A stretch of DNA of 64,000 nt from Pseudomonas marginalis (GCF_008692035.1 NZ_VTFG01000002.1:1798001-1862000), one strand, 5' to 3'. Counted from the stretch's first letter, positions 52,870 through 61,269 are shown. The notes: generated by a model not told the origin, from the sequence alone. Program-made: numbers and translations.

Positions 52870-54333
52870 GTGAAAGCCCTCGACGAACTGACCTTCGACA
52901 ACCGCTTCGCACGCCTGGGCGACGCGTTCTCAACCCACGTATTGCCCGAGCCCCTCGACGAACCGCGCCTGGTGGTGGCAAGCAATGCCGCCATGGCCCT
53001 GCTCGACCTCGACCCTGCCGTGGCGCAAACGCCGGTGTTCGCCGAGCTGTTCAGCGGCCATAAGCTGTGGGCCGAAGCCGAGCCGCGGGCAATGGTCTAC
53101 TCCGGGCACCAGTTCGGCGGCTACACCCCGCAGCTGGGCGATGGTCGGGGATTGCTGCTGGGCGAGGTATACAACGAGGCCGGCGAGCATTGGGACCTGC
53201 ACCTCAAGGGTGCCGGGATGACGCCCTACTCGCGCATGGGCGATGGCCGCGCGGTGCTGCGCTCGTCGATTCGGGAGTTCCTGGCCTCCGAAGCGCTGCA
53301 TGCACTGGGCATCCCCAGCAGCCGTGCGTTGTGCGTGATCGGCTCCAGCACCCCGGTCTGGCGTGAGAAGCAGGAACGTGGGGCGATGGTGCTGCGCCTG
53401 GCGCCCAGCCATATCCGTTTTGGTCATTTCGAATATTTCTACTACACCAAAAAGCCCGAACAGCAGGCCGAGCTGGCCGAACACGTGTTGAACCTGCATT
53501 ACCCCGAGTGCCGCGAACAGCCCGAGCCCTACCTGGCGATGTTCCGTGAAATCGTCGAGCGCAATGCCGAGATGATCGCCAAATGGCAGGCCTATGGTTT
53601 CTGCCACGGCGTGATGAACACCGACAACATGTCGATCCTCGGCATCACCTTCGACTTCGGGCCGTTTGCGTTTCTCGACGACTTTGACGCGCACTTCATC
53701 TGCAATCACTCGGACCATGAAGGACGTTACTCCTTCAGCAACCAGGTGCCCATCGGCCAGTGGAACCTCAGCGCGCTGGCCCAGGCGCTCACGCCATTTA
53801 TCAGCGTCGATGCCTTGAAAGAAGCCCTTAGCCTGTACCTGCCGCTGTACCAGGCTCACTACCTGGACCTGATGCGCCGCCGACTGGGGCTGTCCACTGC
53901 CGAAGACGACGACCAGAAGCTGGTGGAGCGGTTGCTGAAGCTGATGCAGAACAGCGGCGTGGATTACACGCTGTTCTTCCGGCGACTTGGGGATGAATCG
54001 GCAGCGATGGCGGTGGCGAAGCTGCGCGATGACTTTGTCGACCTCGCCGGGTTCGATGCCTGGGCCGAGCTGTACACGGCCCGTGTTGCGCGGGATGGGG
54101 ATTACAGCGAAGAGCAGCGCCGTGAGCGGATGCATGCAGTGAACCCGCTGTACATCCTGCGCAACTACCTCGCACAGAACGCTATCGCCGCCGCCGAATC
54201 AGGCGACTACAGCGAAGTGCAGCGACTGCATGAGGTGCTTTCCAAGCCGTTCGAGGAGCAAGCGGGGATGGAACAGTACGCGCAACGACCGCCGGATTGG
54301 GGCAAGCATTTGGAGATCAGTTGTTCGTCGTGA
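52870..54333 (+). CDS. selO: Protein adenylyltransferase SelO
   Basis: A 487-residue pseudokinase-fold enzyme that transfers AMP to Ser/Thr/Tyr of proteins (known for SelO/YdiU). The GTG start at 52870 has GGAG seven bases before it and yields MKALDELTFDNRFARLGDAF. Signatures include YSGHQFGGYTPQLGDGRG, LHLKGAGMTPYSRMGDGRAVLRSSIREF with the nucleotide-binding lysine, NTDNMSILG and DFGPFAFLDDFD with metal-binding Asp. The C-terminus ends SCSS, a cysteine replacing the selenocysteine of eukaryotic homologues. Its role is linked to oxidative stress in other bacteria. Confidence 0.95.
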   Translation: MKALDELTFDNRFARLGDAFSTHVLPEPLDEPRLVVASNAAMALLDLDPAVAQTPVFAELFSGHKLWAEAEPRAMVYSGHQFGGYTPQLGDGRGLLLGEVYNEAGEHWDLHLKGAGMTPYSRMGDGRAVLRSSIREFLASEALHALGIPSSRALCVIGSSTPVWREKQERGAMVLRLAPSHIRFGHFEYFYYTKKPEQQAELAEHVLNLHYPECREQPEPYLAMFREIVERNAEMIAKWQAYGFCHGVMNTDNMSILGITFDFGPFAFLDDFDAHFICNHSDHEGRYSFSNQVPIGQWNLSALAQALTPFISVDALKEALSLYLPLYQAHYLDLMRRRLGLSTAEDDDQKLVERLLKLMQNSGVDYTLFFRRLGDESAAMAVAKLRDDFVDLAGFDAWAELYTARVARDGDYSEEQRRERMHAVNPLYILRNYLAQNAIAAAESGDYSEVQRLHEVLSKPFEEQAGMEQYAQRPPDWGKHLEISCSS

Positions 54334-54351
54334 TACGTGCCATGCCCACGG

Positions 54352-54753
54352 TTAGATGAACAGGTCGACCGGCACCTTGAAAAAATCCGCCAGCCAACGA
54401 ATCTGTCGCACGTTCAGCTGGCGTTTTCCACTGAGGATTTCCGAGACCACCGATTGAGCGCCAACACCCGGCAAATCACTCTGAGTCAGGCCATGCTCCT
54501 GCATCATTGATCGCAGTACGTCGACACCGCTCGCCTCGGGCATCAGCCAATGCTCCAGGTCATAAGCCTCGACCCAGTCACCGATGATATCGACAACGCC
54601 CATCAACGGATGGGCTTCGTCATCCCCGACGATATCCAGTAATTCGTCGAGCGCCTCCACCAACATATCGTAGTCAGCCTCGGTTTTGGGCTTGCGCAGC
54701 AGCGGTGATACGAATTGCCAGTGCTCGGCGACCTGCTCGATCAATACACTCAT
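54352..54753 (-). CDS. higA: HigA-family antitoxin
   Basis: A 133-residue antitoxin with a C-terminal XRE-type helix-turn-helix (LRSMMQEHGLTQSDLPGVGAQSVVSEILSGKRQLNVRQIRWLADFF). The start is the ATG at 54753, which has AAGGAG at a normal distance; a TTG two codons earlier is too close to it. It follows higB with a six-base gap, toxin first, as in other HigBA loci. It neutralises HigB and probably represses the operon through the palindromes at 55058-55113. It also ends close to selO on the opposite strand. Confidence 0.88.
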   Translation of the reverse strand: MSVLIEQVAEHWQFVSPLLRKPKTEADYDMLVEALDELLDIVGDDEAHPLMGVVDIIGDWVEAYDLEHWLMPEASGVDVLRSMMQEHGLTQSDLPGVGAQSVVSEILSGKRQLNVRQIRWLADFFKVPVDLFI

Positions 54754-54759
54754 TTTCAA

Positions 54760-55047
54760 TCACTCCTTCCATTTACCCTTGTCGTATTCCCGATGGTCCA
54801 GCACATGCCGAATATAAAGCCGCTGCATTCGGTAGCGCACAATCGCAATGAGCCGTAGCTTGTTACCACCGATGTTGAAGACGTGTAATGCCCCCACCTT
54901 ATCCACTGCAGGAAAAATCAATTTCAACGCCGCGAAGTCTTCGGGATTGAGGACTTTGACTTTCCGATACCACTCATCCAAAGCAGTGGCTGAATGAGGC
55001 CACTTCAACTTGGCACTTCTGATTTGTTTCGCACTGATTACACGCAT
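54760..55047 (-). CDS. higB: HigB-family mRNA interferase toxin
   Basis: A 95-residue toxin of the HigB/RelE superfamily, expected to cleave mRNA on the ribosome. Typical features are a small basic protein with a WYRKVKVLNPEDFAALKLIFPAVDKVG core, a central strand FNIGGNKLRLIAIV and a C-terminal YIRHVLDHREYDKGKW, whose His, Arg and Lys residues are catalytic in the family. It is the first gene of the operon, with the first operator starting 11 bases upstream. Translation is coupled to higA. Confidence 0.92.
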   Translation of the reverse strand: MRVISAKQIRSAKLKWPHSATALDEWYRKVKVLNPEDFAALKLIFPAVDKVGALHVFNIGGNKLRLIAIVRYRMQRLYIRHVLDHREYDKGKWKE

Positions 55048-55057
55048 GCAACATCCC

Positions 55058-55113
55058 TATCGCATATTGCTATGAAGGTTAAACCCGAACGCCGACTATC
55101 GCAATTTGCTATG
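55058..55113 (-). promoter_or_regulatory. Two HigBA operators
   Basis: Two near-identical imperfect palindromes, TATCGCATATTGCTATG (55058-55074) and TATCGCAATTTGCTATG (55097-55113), lie 39 bp apart just upstream of higB. Each has TATCGC and GCTATG half-sites around an AT-rich centre. Position, pairing and symmetry fit autoregulation by the HigA or HigA-HigB complex. The rest of 55114-55281 up to trxC shows nothing clear. Confidence 0.8.
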
Positions 55114-55281
55114 GCACCGAACGGACCAATGGTGCTATTTCGAACAAGCACTTCCAGCCTAGATAGGCATGCGCCAATCGACATTTGCGAATCTGTTAGC
55201 ACATGCGTCGCCACCCCCGAGCTTGATAAAGCTGATGCCTGACTCCAGATAGGAGCATTGGCCACATCCACGGAGCCCACC

Positions 55282-55716
55282 ATGTCCGAACCTCTCGTTA
55301 TCCCCTGCCCCCATTGCAACGGCCTCAACCGCATCCCCGCAGAACGCCTGGGTGATACGCCCAAGTGCGGGCGCTGCAAGCAACCGGTTCTACTGGGCAA
55401 GCCTTTCGAGCTGAAACAAGGTGACTACGCCAGTCAGATCAAGGGCGACCTGCCGCTGCTGGTGGATGTGTGGGCCAATTGGTGCGGGCCGTGCAAGTCG
55501 TTCGCGCCGGTGTTTGAACAGGCGGCCGGGGAGCTGGAAGGCAAGTGCAGGCTGGCCAAGCTGGACAGCGAGGCCAATCAGCAGCTGTCGGCACAATTGG
55601 GGATTCGTTCGATCCCCAGTCTGATTCTGTTCAAGAGCGGCCGCGAAGTGGCGCGCCAGAGCGGAGCGTTTCCGTTGCCGCAGCTGATGAGCTGGTTGCG
55701 TAGCCAGGGGGTGTAA
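55282..55716 (+). CDS. trxC: Thioredoxin 2
   Basis: A 144-residue thioredoxin with a zinc-binding N-terminal domain. CPHC (9-12) and CGRC (29-32) supply the four zinc cysteines, and the redox site is WCGPC (67-71). The ATG at 55282 has GGAG upstream; the open frame eight codons longer lacks one. It reduces disulfides in cytoplasmic proteins and is often induced by oxidative stress through OxyR; no OxyR site was recognised. It is monocistronic and followed by a REP hairpin. Confidence 0.95.
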   Translation: MSEPLVIPCPHCNGLNRIPAERLGDTPKCGRCKQPVLLGKPFELKQGDYASQIKGDLPLLVDVWANWCGPCKSFAPVFEQAAGELEGKCRLAKLDSEANQQLSAQLGIRSIPSLILFKSGREVARQSGAFPLPQLMSWLRSQGV

Positions 55717-55743
55717 TCGGACCTGGAGAACAATGCTGGACAG

Positions 55744-55770
55744 TGTGGGAGGGGCTTGTCCCCTCCCACA
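55744..55770. repeat. REP palindrome after trxC
   Basis: TGTGGGAGGGG and CCCCTCCCACA pair perfectly over 11 bp around CTTGT. It is a single REP of the GTGGGAGGGGCTTG type between convergent trxC and parA, followed on the plus strand by GAGGTTTTGT, so it may double as the trxC terminator. Confidence 0.9.
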
Positions 55771-55793
55771 GAGGTTTTGTGTCGCCAGCAAAA

Positions 55794-56564
55794 TCAGGCG
55801 TTTTCCAGCAGGTTATGCAGCTCCACAAATTGCAGTGTGAGCTTGTGCCGTGGATCCAGGTGGATCAGCGGCTTGTTCTCCTGGTGCGACTCGCGCATGC
55901 GCACCGAGCTGGCCAGGTACACCGGCAACACCGGCAAGCCCTCGGCAATCAACTCATCGAGCATTTGCTGCGGCAGGCTCGCCCGCGCCTGGAACTGGTT
56001 GACCACGATGCCTTCCACTTCGAGGCCTTCGTTGTGGTCTTCCTTCAATTCTTCGATTTCAGCCAGCAGGCCATACAGGGCCTGGCGCGAGAAGCTGTCG
56101 CAATCGAAGGGGATCAATACACGATCAGCGGCAATCAGCGCAGAAACCGCATAAAAGTTCAGGGCTGGCGGGGTATCCAGGTAGATCCGGTCGTAATCTT
56201 CGCCCAGCTCATCGAGCAGCTTTCGCAGCTTGTTGATCTTGTGCTTGGCCTCAAGCTTGGGCTGCAGGTCCGCGAGTTCGGCGGTGGCGGTAATGACGTG
56301 CAGGTTATCGAAGGGGGTTTCGTAGATATCGACCTTGTTCTTCTTCGAAAACGGCCCGGAAGACAGGGTTTGCTTGAAAAAGTCCGCGATCCCCATGGGG
56401 ATGTCGTCGCCAGTCAGCCCCGTCAGGTATTGGGTTGAATTGGCCTGTGCATCGAGGTCCACCAACAGGGTTCGATAGCCTTCGCTGGCGCTGACCGCCG
56501 CCAGGTTGCAGGCGATGCTCGACTTGCCAACACCGCCTTTTTGATTGAACACCACGCGCCGCAT
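55794..56564 (-). CDS. ParA-family ATPase, orphan
   Basis: A 256-residue MinD/ParA-type ATPase. The ATG at 56564 (MRRVVFNQKGGVGKSS) follows GGAGG by six bases; the longer frame is not used. The deviant Walker A with signature lysine, KGGVGKSS, is at about 9-16, followed by TLLVDLDAQANSTQYLTG and DRIYLDTPPALNFY. Such proteins position cargo on the nucleoid or at poles. No parB or obvious cargo gene is adjacent, so the partner must lie elsewhere. A similar lone ParA (PA5028) sits in this part of the P. aeruginosa chromosome. Confidence 0.85.
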   Translation of the reverse strand: MRRVVFNQKGGVGKSSIACNLAAVSASEGYRTLLVDLDAQANSTQYLTGLTGDDIPMGIADFFKQTLSSGPFSKKNKVDIYETPFDNLHVITATAELADLQPKLEAKHKINKLRKLLDELGEDYDRIYLDTPPALNFYAVSALIAADRVLIPFDCDSFSRQALYGLLAEIEELKEDHNEGLEVEGIVVNQFQARASLPQQMLDELIAEGLPVLPVYLASSVRMRESHQENKPLIHLDPRHKLTLQFVELHNLLENA

Positions 56565-56901
56565 GGAAAAACCTCCGTGTATCAATGAATGTCCGAGTGT
56601 AGAGGGCAAAAGCGCCTGTTAGCTACCTCGTTCATCGATGCATTGCTGCATTGCATCGGGTCTGTCATATGTCGCGTACAAATGAAAAGGAAGTGTCCGA
56701 CGATCCAAGTTGCCCCTCGTTGAAGGACAATCTGTAAACCTTCCCGACTTATTTGTAATCGGCCTTGCACAATTCTTTACCAAAGTTTGCTAGAACCCCG
56801 CAGCACCGGGATAATGCGCGCCACTCGGCGATTGCTCCTTGTCCCGGTATTCGGGGCCAAAAGCCGCACATGGAAGCCCGCAGGGGCGGGATAACTTCTC
56901 A
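56565..56901. other. Divergent gap between parA and the aryl-polyene operon
   Basis: A 337-base stretch without a gene. It holds a palindrome CGATGCA...TGCATCG (56636-56658) that encloses a direct repeat GCATTGC, and a weak promoter-like pair TTGCAC (56765-56770) and GCTAGA (56789-56794) 18 bp apart, pointing to the polyene genes. Composition is lower in G+C than the flanks. Nothing else stands out. Confidence 0.4.
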
Positions 56902-57621
56902 GTGATCAACTTCAACATCGCCCAATGGCGCGCCTGGGCCCCCGGCCTGGAAAGCGCGGACGACTGGCACGCCTGGTGCCAGGCCCCGGTGTTGCTGCCT
57001 GCCAGCGATGCCTCGCCCGACGTGTCGTTCCTGCCGGCCATGCAGCGCCGCCGCCTGAGCCGCCTGGCGCGCATGGCGTTCAGCGTAGGCTGGCCGCTGG
57101 CCGACGGCCTGCAAGACCTGCCGCTGGTGTTTGTTTCCCGGCATGGCGAAACCCCGCGCACCCTCGACATCCTCAGCGACCTGGCCAACGACCAGCCGCT
57201 GTCGCCGACCCAATTCAGCCTGTCGGTGCACAACGCGGTGATTGGCCTGTGGTCGATCCTGCGCAATGAAACCAGCGAAATGACAGCCCTCGCCGCCGCC
57301 GGCGATGGCCTGGAGCACGGCATGCTCGAAGCCGCGGCCCTGCTCAACGAAGGCGCTCCGGCGGTATTGCTGGTCATCACCGAAGAACAGCCGCCCGAGG
57401 CCTACGCCAGTTGGATCGTTGACGTGCCGTTTCCCTACGCCCTCGGCCTGCTGCTGACACCAGGCGACGAGTGGCAACTGGAACTCAGCGCCGGCACTGT
57501 CCAACCCACTCAAACCCAGTGGCCCCACGCCCTGAACCTGCTGCGCACCCTGCTTACCGAACAGGGCGCCTGCCAACATGCCTGGAAGAACCGTGTATGG
57601 AACTGGCAACGCAAGTCGTGA
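56902..57621 (+). CDS. Ketosynthase-like chain-length factor (ApeC-like)
   Basis: A 239-residue protein of the beta-ketoacyl synthase N-terminal type (Ketoacyl-synt_2), found as first gene of aryl polyene clusters. The likely start is GTG at 56902 (MINFNIAQWRAWAPGLESADDWHAW). LPAMQRRRLSRLARMAF, TPRTLDILSDLANDQPLSPTQFSLSVHNAVIGLWSI and the region LAAAGDGLEHGMLEAAALLNEG match the family. No active-site Cys of the full ketosynthase is seen at the expected place, consistent with a chain-length factor partnering a separate ketosynthase. It overlaps the next gene by 25 bases. Confidence 0.82.
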   Translation: MINFNIAQWRAWAPGLESADDWHAWCQAPVLLPASDASPDVSFLPAMQRRRLSRLARMAFSVGWPLADGLQDLPLVFVSRHGETPRTLDILSDLANDQPLSPTQFSLSVHNAVIGLWSILRNETSEMTALAAAGDGLEHGMLEAAALLNEGAPAVLLVITEEQPPEAYASWIVDVPFPYALGLLLTPGDEWQLELSAGTVQPTQTQWPHALNLLRTLLTEQGACQHAWKNRVWNWQRKS

Positions 57622-58409
57622 ACGATAAGCCACGGGATGCCTACTACTGGCGCCTGTTCGCCACTGCCGCGAGCTTCTTCGTGTTCGGCGTCGGCGGGTT
57701 GTGCCTGCGTTTGCTGGTCTTTCCCCTGCTCAGCTGCCTGCCGGGCAACGTAGAAAGGCACCAGCGCCGCGCCCGCCATACCATCAGCAAGCTGTTCTGG
57801 TTCTTTATCCGCCTGATGCAACGCGCCGGCGTGCTGACCTACAGCGTCGAAGGCGCCGAAAGGCTCGGCCAGCCGGGCCAGATGATCATCGCCAACCACC
57901 CTTCGCTGATCGACGTGGTGTTCCTGATCGGCCTGATGCGCCAGACCAATTGCGTGATCAAGCAGAGCCTGTTTCAAAACCCGTTCACCCGTGGCCCGGT
58001 GCGCGACGCGGGTTACATAAGCAACGACGGCAGCGCAGACATGCTCGACGCCGCCGCTGACGCCCTGCGCAACGGCCAGACGCTGATCATCTTTCCCGAA
58101 GGCACCCGCACCACCCCCGGCGTGGCGCCCGCCTTTCATCGCGGGGCCGCCGCCATTGCCCTGCGCGGTGCGACAATCATCACCCCGGTAGTGATCAAGG
58201 TCAGCCCCACCACTCTGACCAAGGCAGAACCCTGGTATCGCATCCCTAAATGCCGTTTTCACTTCAGTTTGCGCGTGGGGGCCGATATAGAACCACAGGC
58301 GTTCGCAACACTGGGGCCCGCGCCCCAGGCCTCACGCAAGCTCAACGATTACCTGCACCATTATTTCATTAAGGAGCTCGCCGAAGATGAGCGACCAACA
58401 CCGCCTTGA
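57597..58409 (+). CDS. 1-acyl-glycerol-3-phosphate-type acyltransferase
   Basis: A 270-residue PlsC-like acyltransferase of the polyene cluster. The ATG at 57597 (MELATQVVNDKPRDAYYW) gives a hydrophobic N-terminal anchor (residues about 20-45). The acyltransferase motifs are NHPSLIDVVF (H-x4-D catalytic pair) and FPEGTRTTPG. It overlaps both the chain-length-factor gene and the following carrier protein. In aryl polyene pathways such enzymes are thought to attach the polyene or fatty chain to a lipid carrier; the exact acceptor is not established. Confidence 0.85.
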   Translation: MELATQVVNDKPRDAYYWRLFATAASFFVFGVGGLCLRLLVFPLLSCLPGNVERHQRRARHTISKLFWFFIRLMQRAGVLTYSVEGAERLGQPGQMIIANHPSLIDVVFLIGLMRQTNCVIKQSLFQNPFTRGPVRDAGYISNDGSADMLDAAADALRNGQTLIIFPEGTRTTPGVAPAFHRGAAAIALRGATIITPVVIKVSPTTLTKAEPWYRIPKCRFHFSLRVGADIEPQAFATLGPAPQASRKLNDYLHHYFIKELAEDERPTPP

Positions 58410-58656
58410 GCACGATATAAAGCTGTTGATCATCGAGGCCCTGGGCCTGGAAGACATAAGCGCCGACGACATCGGCAGCGACCAAACCCTGTTCGGCGAA
58501 GGCCTGGGCCTGGATTCGGTAGACGCCCTGGAATTGGGCCTGGCGATCCAGAAAACGTACGGCATCAAGATCGATGCCGACGCCAAGGACACCCGCAATC
58601 ACTTCACCAACGTGGCCAGCCTTGCGGCGTTCGTCACGGCCAGACAGGCAGCTTGA
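58387..58656 (+). CDS. Acyl carrier protein 1
   Basis: An 89-residue acyl carrier protein. Helix II contains GLDSVDALELGLAIQ, where the Ser of DSVDA receives phosphopantetheine. It overlaps the acyltransferase gene by 23 bases. The pathway uses two carriers, and this is the first; its upstream loop sequence FGEGLGLDSV differs from that of the second carrier, which suggests distinct partners. Confidence 0.9.
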   Translation: MSDQHRLEHDIKLLIIEALGLEDISADDIGSDQTLFGEGLGLDSVDALELGLAIQKTYGIKIDADAKDTRNHFTNVASLAAFVTARQAA

Positions 58657-58665
58657 GACCGGACC

Positions 58666-58920
58666 ATGCAAACTCGTGACGATATTTTCAACACCCTGCG
58701 CGATGCCTTGGTGGAACTGTTTGAACTGCCCCCGGAGCGCGTCACCCTCGACGCCAACCTGTATCAGGACCTGGAGATCGACAGCATCGATGCCGTGGAC
58801 CTGATCGACCATATCAAGCGCCAGACCGGCAAGAAGATCGCCGCCGAAGAGTTCAAGGCCGTGCGCACCGTCAACGACGTGGTTGAGGCGGTGTACCGTC
58901 TGGTCCAGCCTGCCGCATGA
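58666..58920 (+). CDS. Acyl carrier protein 2
   Basis: An 84-residue acyl carrier protein with the attachment site EIDSIDAVDLIDHIKRQTG. It starts nine bases after the first carrier and its stop overlaps the start of the membrane-protein gene. Aryl polyene clusters characteristically encode two dissimilar carriers (ApeE and ApeF), one for starter loading and one for chain extension, by comparison with characterised systems. Confidence 0.9.
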   Translation: MQTRDDIFNTLRDALVELFELPPERVTLDANLYQDLEIDSIDAVDLIDHIKRQTGKKIAAEEFKAVRTVNDVVEAVYRLVQPAA

Positions 58921-59462
58921 GCCGGCTGATCGGCCTTGGCCTGTTATTGGCGGGGCTGTTGTACCCGTTTGCGGTGTATTACGGCACCGAGCACTTTGCG
59001 CCCTGGCAATTCGGCCTGCTGCTGGGCAGCCTGTGGCTGCTGCGCGCGGTCACGGGTGCGGCGCGCCCCGGCAGCCGCTGGATGGCGTTGGCGGTGATCG
59101 TGTTTTGCCTGGCCCTGGCCTGGTTCGACAACCCGCACCTGTTGCGCTGGTACCCGAGCCTGGTCAGTGCGTTCATGTTGGCGCTGTTCGGCCTGAGCCT
59201 GAAATACGGCCCGCCGATGGTGGAGCGTCTGGCGCGCATGACCGACCCGGTGCTGCCGCCGCACGCGATCGTGTATACGCGCCAGGTCACCGTGGTGTGG
59301 TGCGTGTTTTTTCTGTGTAATGGCCTGCTCGCCGCCGCCCTCACCCTATGGGCGCCGTTGAGCTGGTGGACGTTGTACAACGGCTTGATTGCCTACGGGC
59401 TGATGGGGCTGTTGTTTGCCGTGGAATGGCTGGTACGACAAAGGGTTCGAGGCCGCGTATGA
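58917..59462 (+). CDS. Small membrane protein of the polyene cluster (COG4648-like)
   Basis: A 181-residue integral membrane protein with about five to six hydrophobic segments (for example LIGLGLLLAGLLYPFAVYY, WMALAVIVFCLALAWF, VVWCVFFLCNGLLAAALTLWAPLSWW). It lies between the carrier proteins and the acyl-activating enzyme with four-base overlaps on both sides. The family is a constant part of aryl polyene clusters (ApeG-like) but has no established activity. Confidence 0.8.
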   Translation: MSRLIGLGLLLAGLLYPFAVYYGTEHFAPWQFGLLLGSLWLLRAVTGAARPGSRWMALAVIVFCLALAWFDNPHLLRWYPSLVSAFMLALFGLSLKYGPPMVERLARMTDPVLPPHAIVYTRQVTVVWCVFFLCNGLLAAALTLWAPLSWWTLYNGLIAYGLMGLLFAVEWLVRQRVRGRV

Positions 59463-61129
59463 ATGGGTTGAATCTTGAGCACCTGTTGCTCGAGCCGCTG
59501 GAACAGCGTTTGGTGACCACCGAACCTGCGATGAATCACGCCCAGCTCTGGGAGCACTCCCTGAGCCTGGCCGCCGGGTTGCAAGCCCGTGGTATACAGC
59601 GCCTGGCCCTGCACCTGGAAGACGCCGGCCTGCTGGCGATTGCACTGCTGGGCGCCTGGCGCGCCGGGGCCAGCGTACTGCTGCCCGCCGATCTGCAACC
59701 CCAGACCCGCCAACGCTGGGACGCGGTTGTCGACGCCTGGCTGACTGAAGCGGCAGACCTGGACGCGCTGTATCAAGCACCGTTGAGCCCGGCCGCCCTC
59801 GACCTGGACACCTGCCAACTGAGCCTGTGCACCTCCGGCTCCAGCGGCGAACCCAAGCGTATCGACAAGACCCTGCGCCAGTTGGCCAATGAAGTCCAGG
59901 CCCTGGAAGCCCTGTGGGGCGCCGACCTGAAGGACGCCTGCATCATCGGCAGTGTCGCCACCCAGCACATCTACGGTTTGCTGTTCCGTGTGCTGTGGCC
60001 GCTGTGCGCCGGTCGCAGCTTTGTGCGCCGCCAGCTGGCGTTTCCGGAAGACATGCAACGCGCCAGCCGCGAACACCCGCAATTCGCCTGGGTCGCCAGC
60101 CCGGCGCTGCTCAAGCGCATGGGTGACAACCTCGATTGGCCGGCGCTGAGCCAGGTATCGCGGGTGTTCTCGTCGGGCGGCGCCCTGCCCATCGAGGCGG
60201 CCGGCAGTCTATACGAGCGCTTGCAGCAATGGCCGACCGAGATCCTCGGCAGCTCGGAAACCGGCGGTATCGCCTGGCGCCAGGGTGCGCAACCCTGGCA
60301 GCCGTTCGCCGATGTACACCTGAGCCAGGACGCCGACGGTGCCCTGCGCATCGCCTCGCCATACTTGCCCGTCGGGCACATAGAACAAACCGCTGACGCG
60401 GCGCGCATCCATGCCGATGGTCGCTTCGAGCTGCTCGGGCGCCTGGACCGTATCGTCAAGCTGGAAGAAAAACGCATCTCCCTGCCCATGCTTGAGCAGG
60501 CGCTGATGGCCCACCCGTGGGTCGCCGAAACGCGCCTGGGGGTGGTGCAGGAAAACCGCGCCTCCCTCGGCGCGCTGGTGGTGCTGAGTGCCGACGGCCT
60601 GCACGCCTTGCGCAACCAGGGCCGACGGACTGTCACCCAGACCCTGCGCCAGCATTTGAGCCAGCATTGCGAAGCCCTGGCGCTGCCACGTCGCTGGCGG
60701 CTGCTGCGCCAGCTGCCGCTGAATGCCCAGGGCAAACTGCCCCAGGCCGATGTGGCCGCGCTGCTGCTGGCGCCCCGGCCCAAGGCGCCGGAAGTGATGG
60801 AGCAAGTCGAAGTCGATGGCGAATGGACCTTGCAACTGAGCGTGCCGCCAGACCTGGCCTATTTCAGCGGCCACTTCCCGGTCACTCCGGTATTGCCCGG
60901 CGTGGTCCAGGTGGAGTGGGCGTTCAACCTCGGCCAACAACTGCTCGATCTGCCCGCCACCTTTGCCGGCATGGAAGTGCTCAAGTTCCAGCAACTGGTG
61001 CGCCCCGGCGACCGTATCGAACTGCACCTGCGCTTTGACCAGGAACGCGGCAAGTTGTATTTCGCCTACCGCAACGGCGTCGCCGCCTGCTCCAGCGGCC
61101 GCATCCAATTGGAAGCGGCCCATGCATAA
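59459..61129 (+). CDS. Acyl-activating enzyme fused to a hotdog dehydratase
   Basis: A 556-residue two-domain protein. Residues about 1-440 form an AMP-binding ligase with P-loop LCTSGSSGEPKRIDK (122-137) and later SSETGGIAW and GRLDRIVKLEEKRI, which should activate an aromatic acid or acyl group and load it on a carrier. Residues about 445-556 form a hotdog domain with YFSGHFPVTPVLPGVVQVEWA, the FabZ/FabA-like H-F-P-x2-P-x2-PG motif of 3-hydroxyacyl dehydratases. In many aryl polyene clusters these are separate genes (ApeH and ApeI). The ATG at 59459 overlaps the preceding stop. Confidence 0.85.
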   Translation: MNGLNLEHLLLEPLEQRLVTTEPAMNHAQLWEHSLSLAAGLQARGIQRLALHLEDAGLLAIALLGAWRAGASVLLPADLQPQTRQRWDAVVDAWLTEAADLDALYQAPLSPAALDLDTCQLSLCTSGSSGEPKRIDKTLRQLANEVQALEALWGADLKDACIIGSVATQHIYGLLFRVLWPLCAGRSFVRRQLAFPEDMQRASREHPQFAWVASPALLKRMGDNLDWPALSQVSRVFSSGGALPIEAAGSLYERLQQWPTEILGSSETGGIAWRQGAQPWQPFADVHLSQDADGALRIASPYLPVGHIEQTADAARIHADGRFELLGRLDRIVKLEEKRISLPMLEQALMAHPWVAETRLGVVQENRASLGALVVLSADGLHALRNQGRRTVTQTLRQHLSQHCEALALPRRWRLLRQLPLNAQGKLPQADVAALLLAPRPKAPEVMEQVEVDGEWTLQLSVPPDLAYFSGHFPVTPVLPGVVQVEWAFNLGQQLLDLPATFAGMEVLKFQQLVRPGDRIELHLRFDQERGKLYFAYRNGVAACSSGRIQLEAAHA

Positions 61130-61133
61130 GCTT

Positions 61134-61269
61134 TTGTGGCGAGCGGGCTTGCCCCGCGTTGGGCTGCGTAGCGGCCCCAAAACCTGCGCCGGAGGTCTGT
61201 CTGACACGTCTCGGTTACCTTACTGGGGCCGCTCCGCGGCCCAACGCGGGGCAAGCCCGCTCACCACAA
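61134..61269. repeat. REPIN between two blocks of the polyene cluster
   Basis: The left arm begins TTGTGGCGAGCGGGCTTGCC at 61134 and the inverted right arm ends GCCCGCTCACCACAA at 61269, with further inner pairing of GCGTTGGGC...GCCCAACGC and GGCCCC/GGGGCC. The element is a GTGGCGAGCGGG-class REPIN, different from the GTGGGAGGGGGC class elsewhere in this window. It interrupts the otherwise overlapping genes. Confidence 0.88.
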
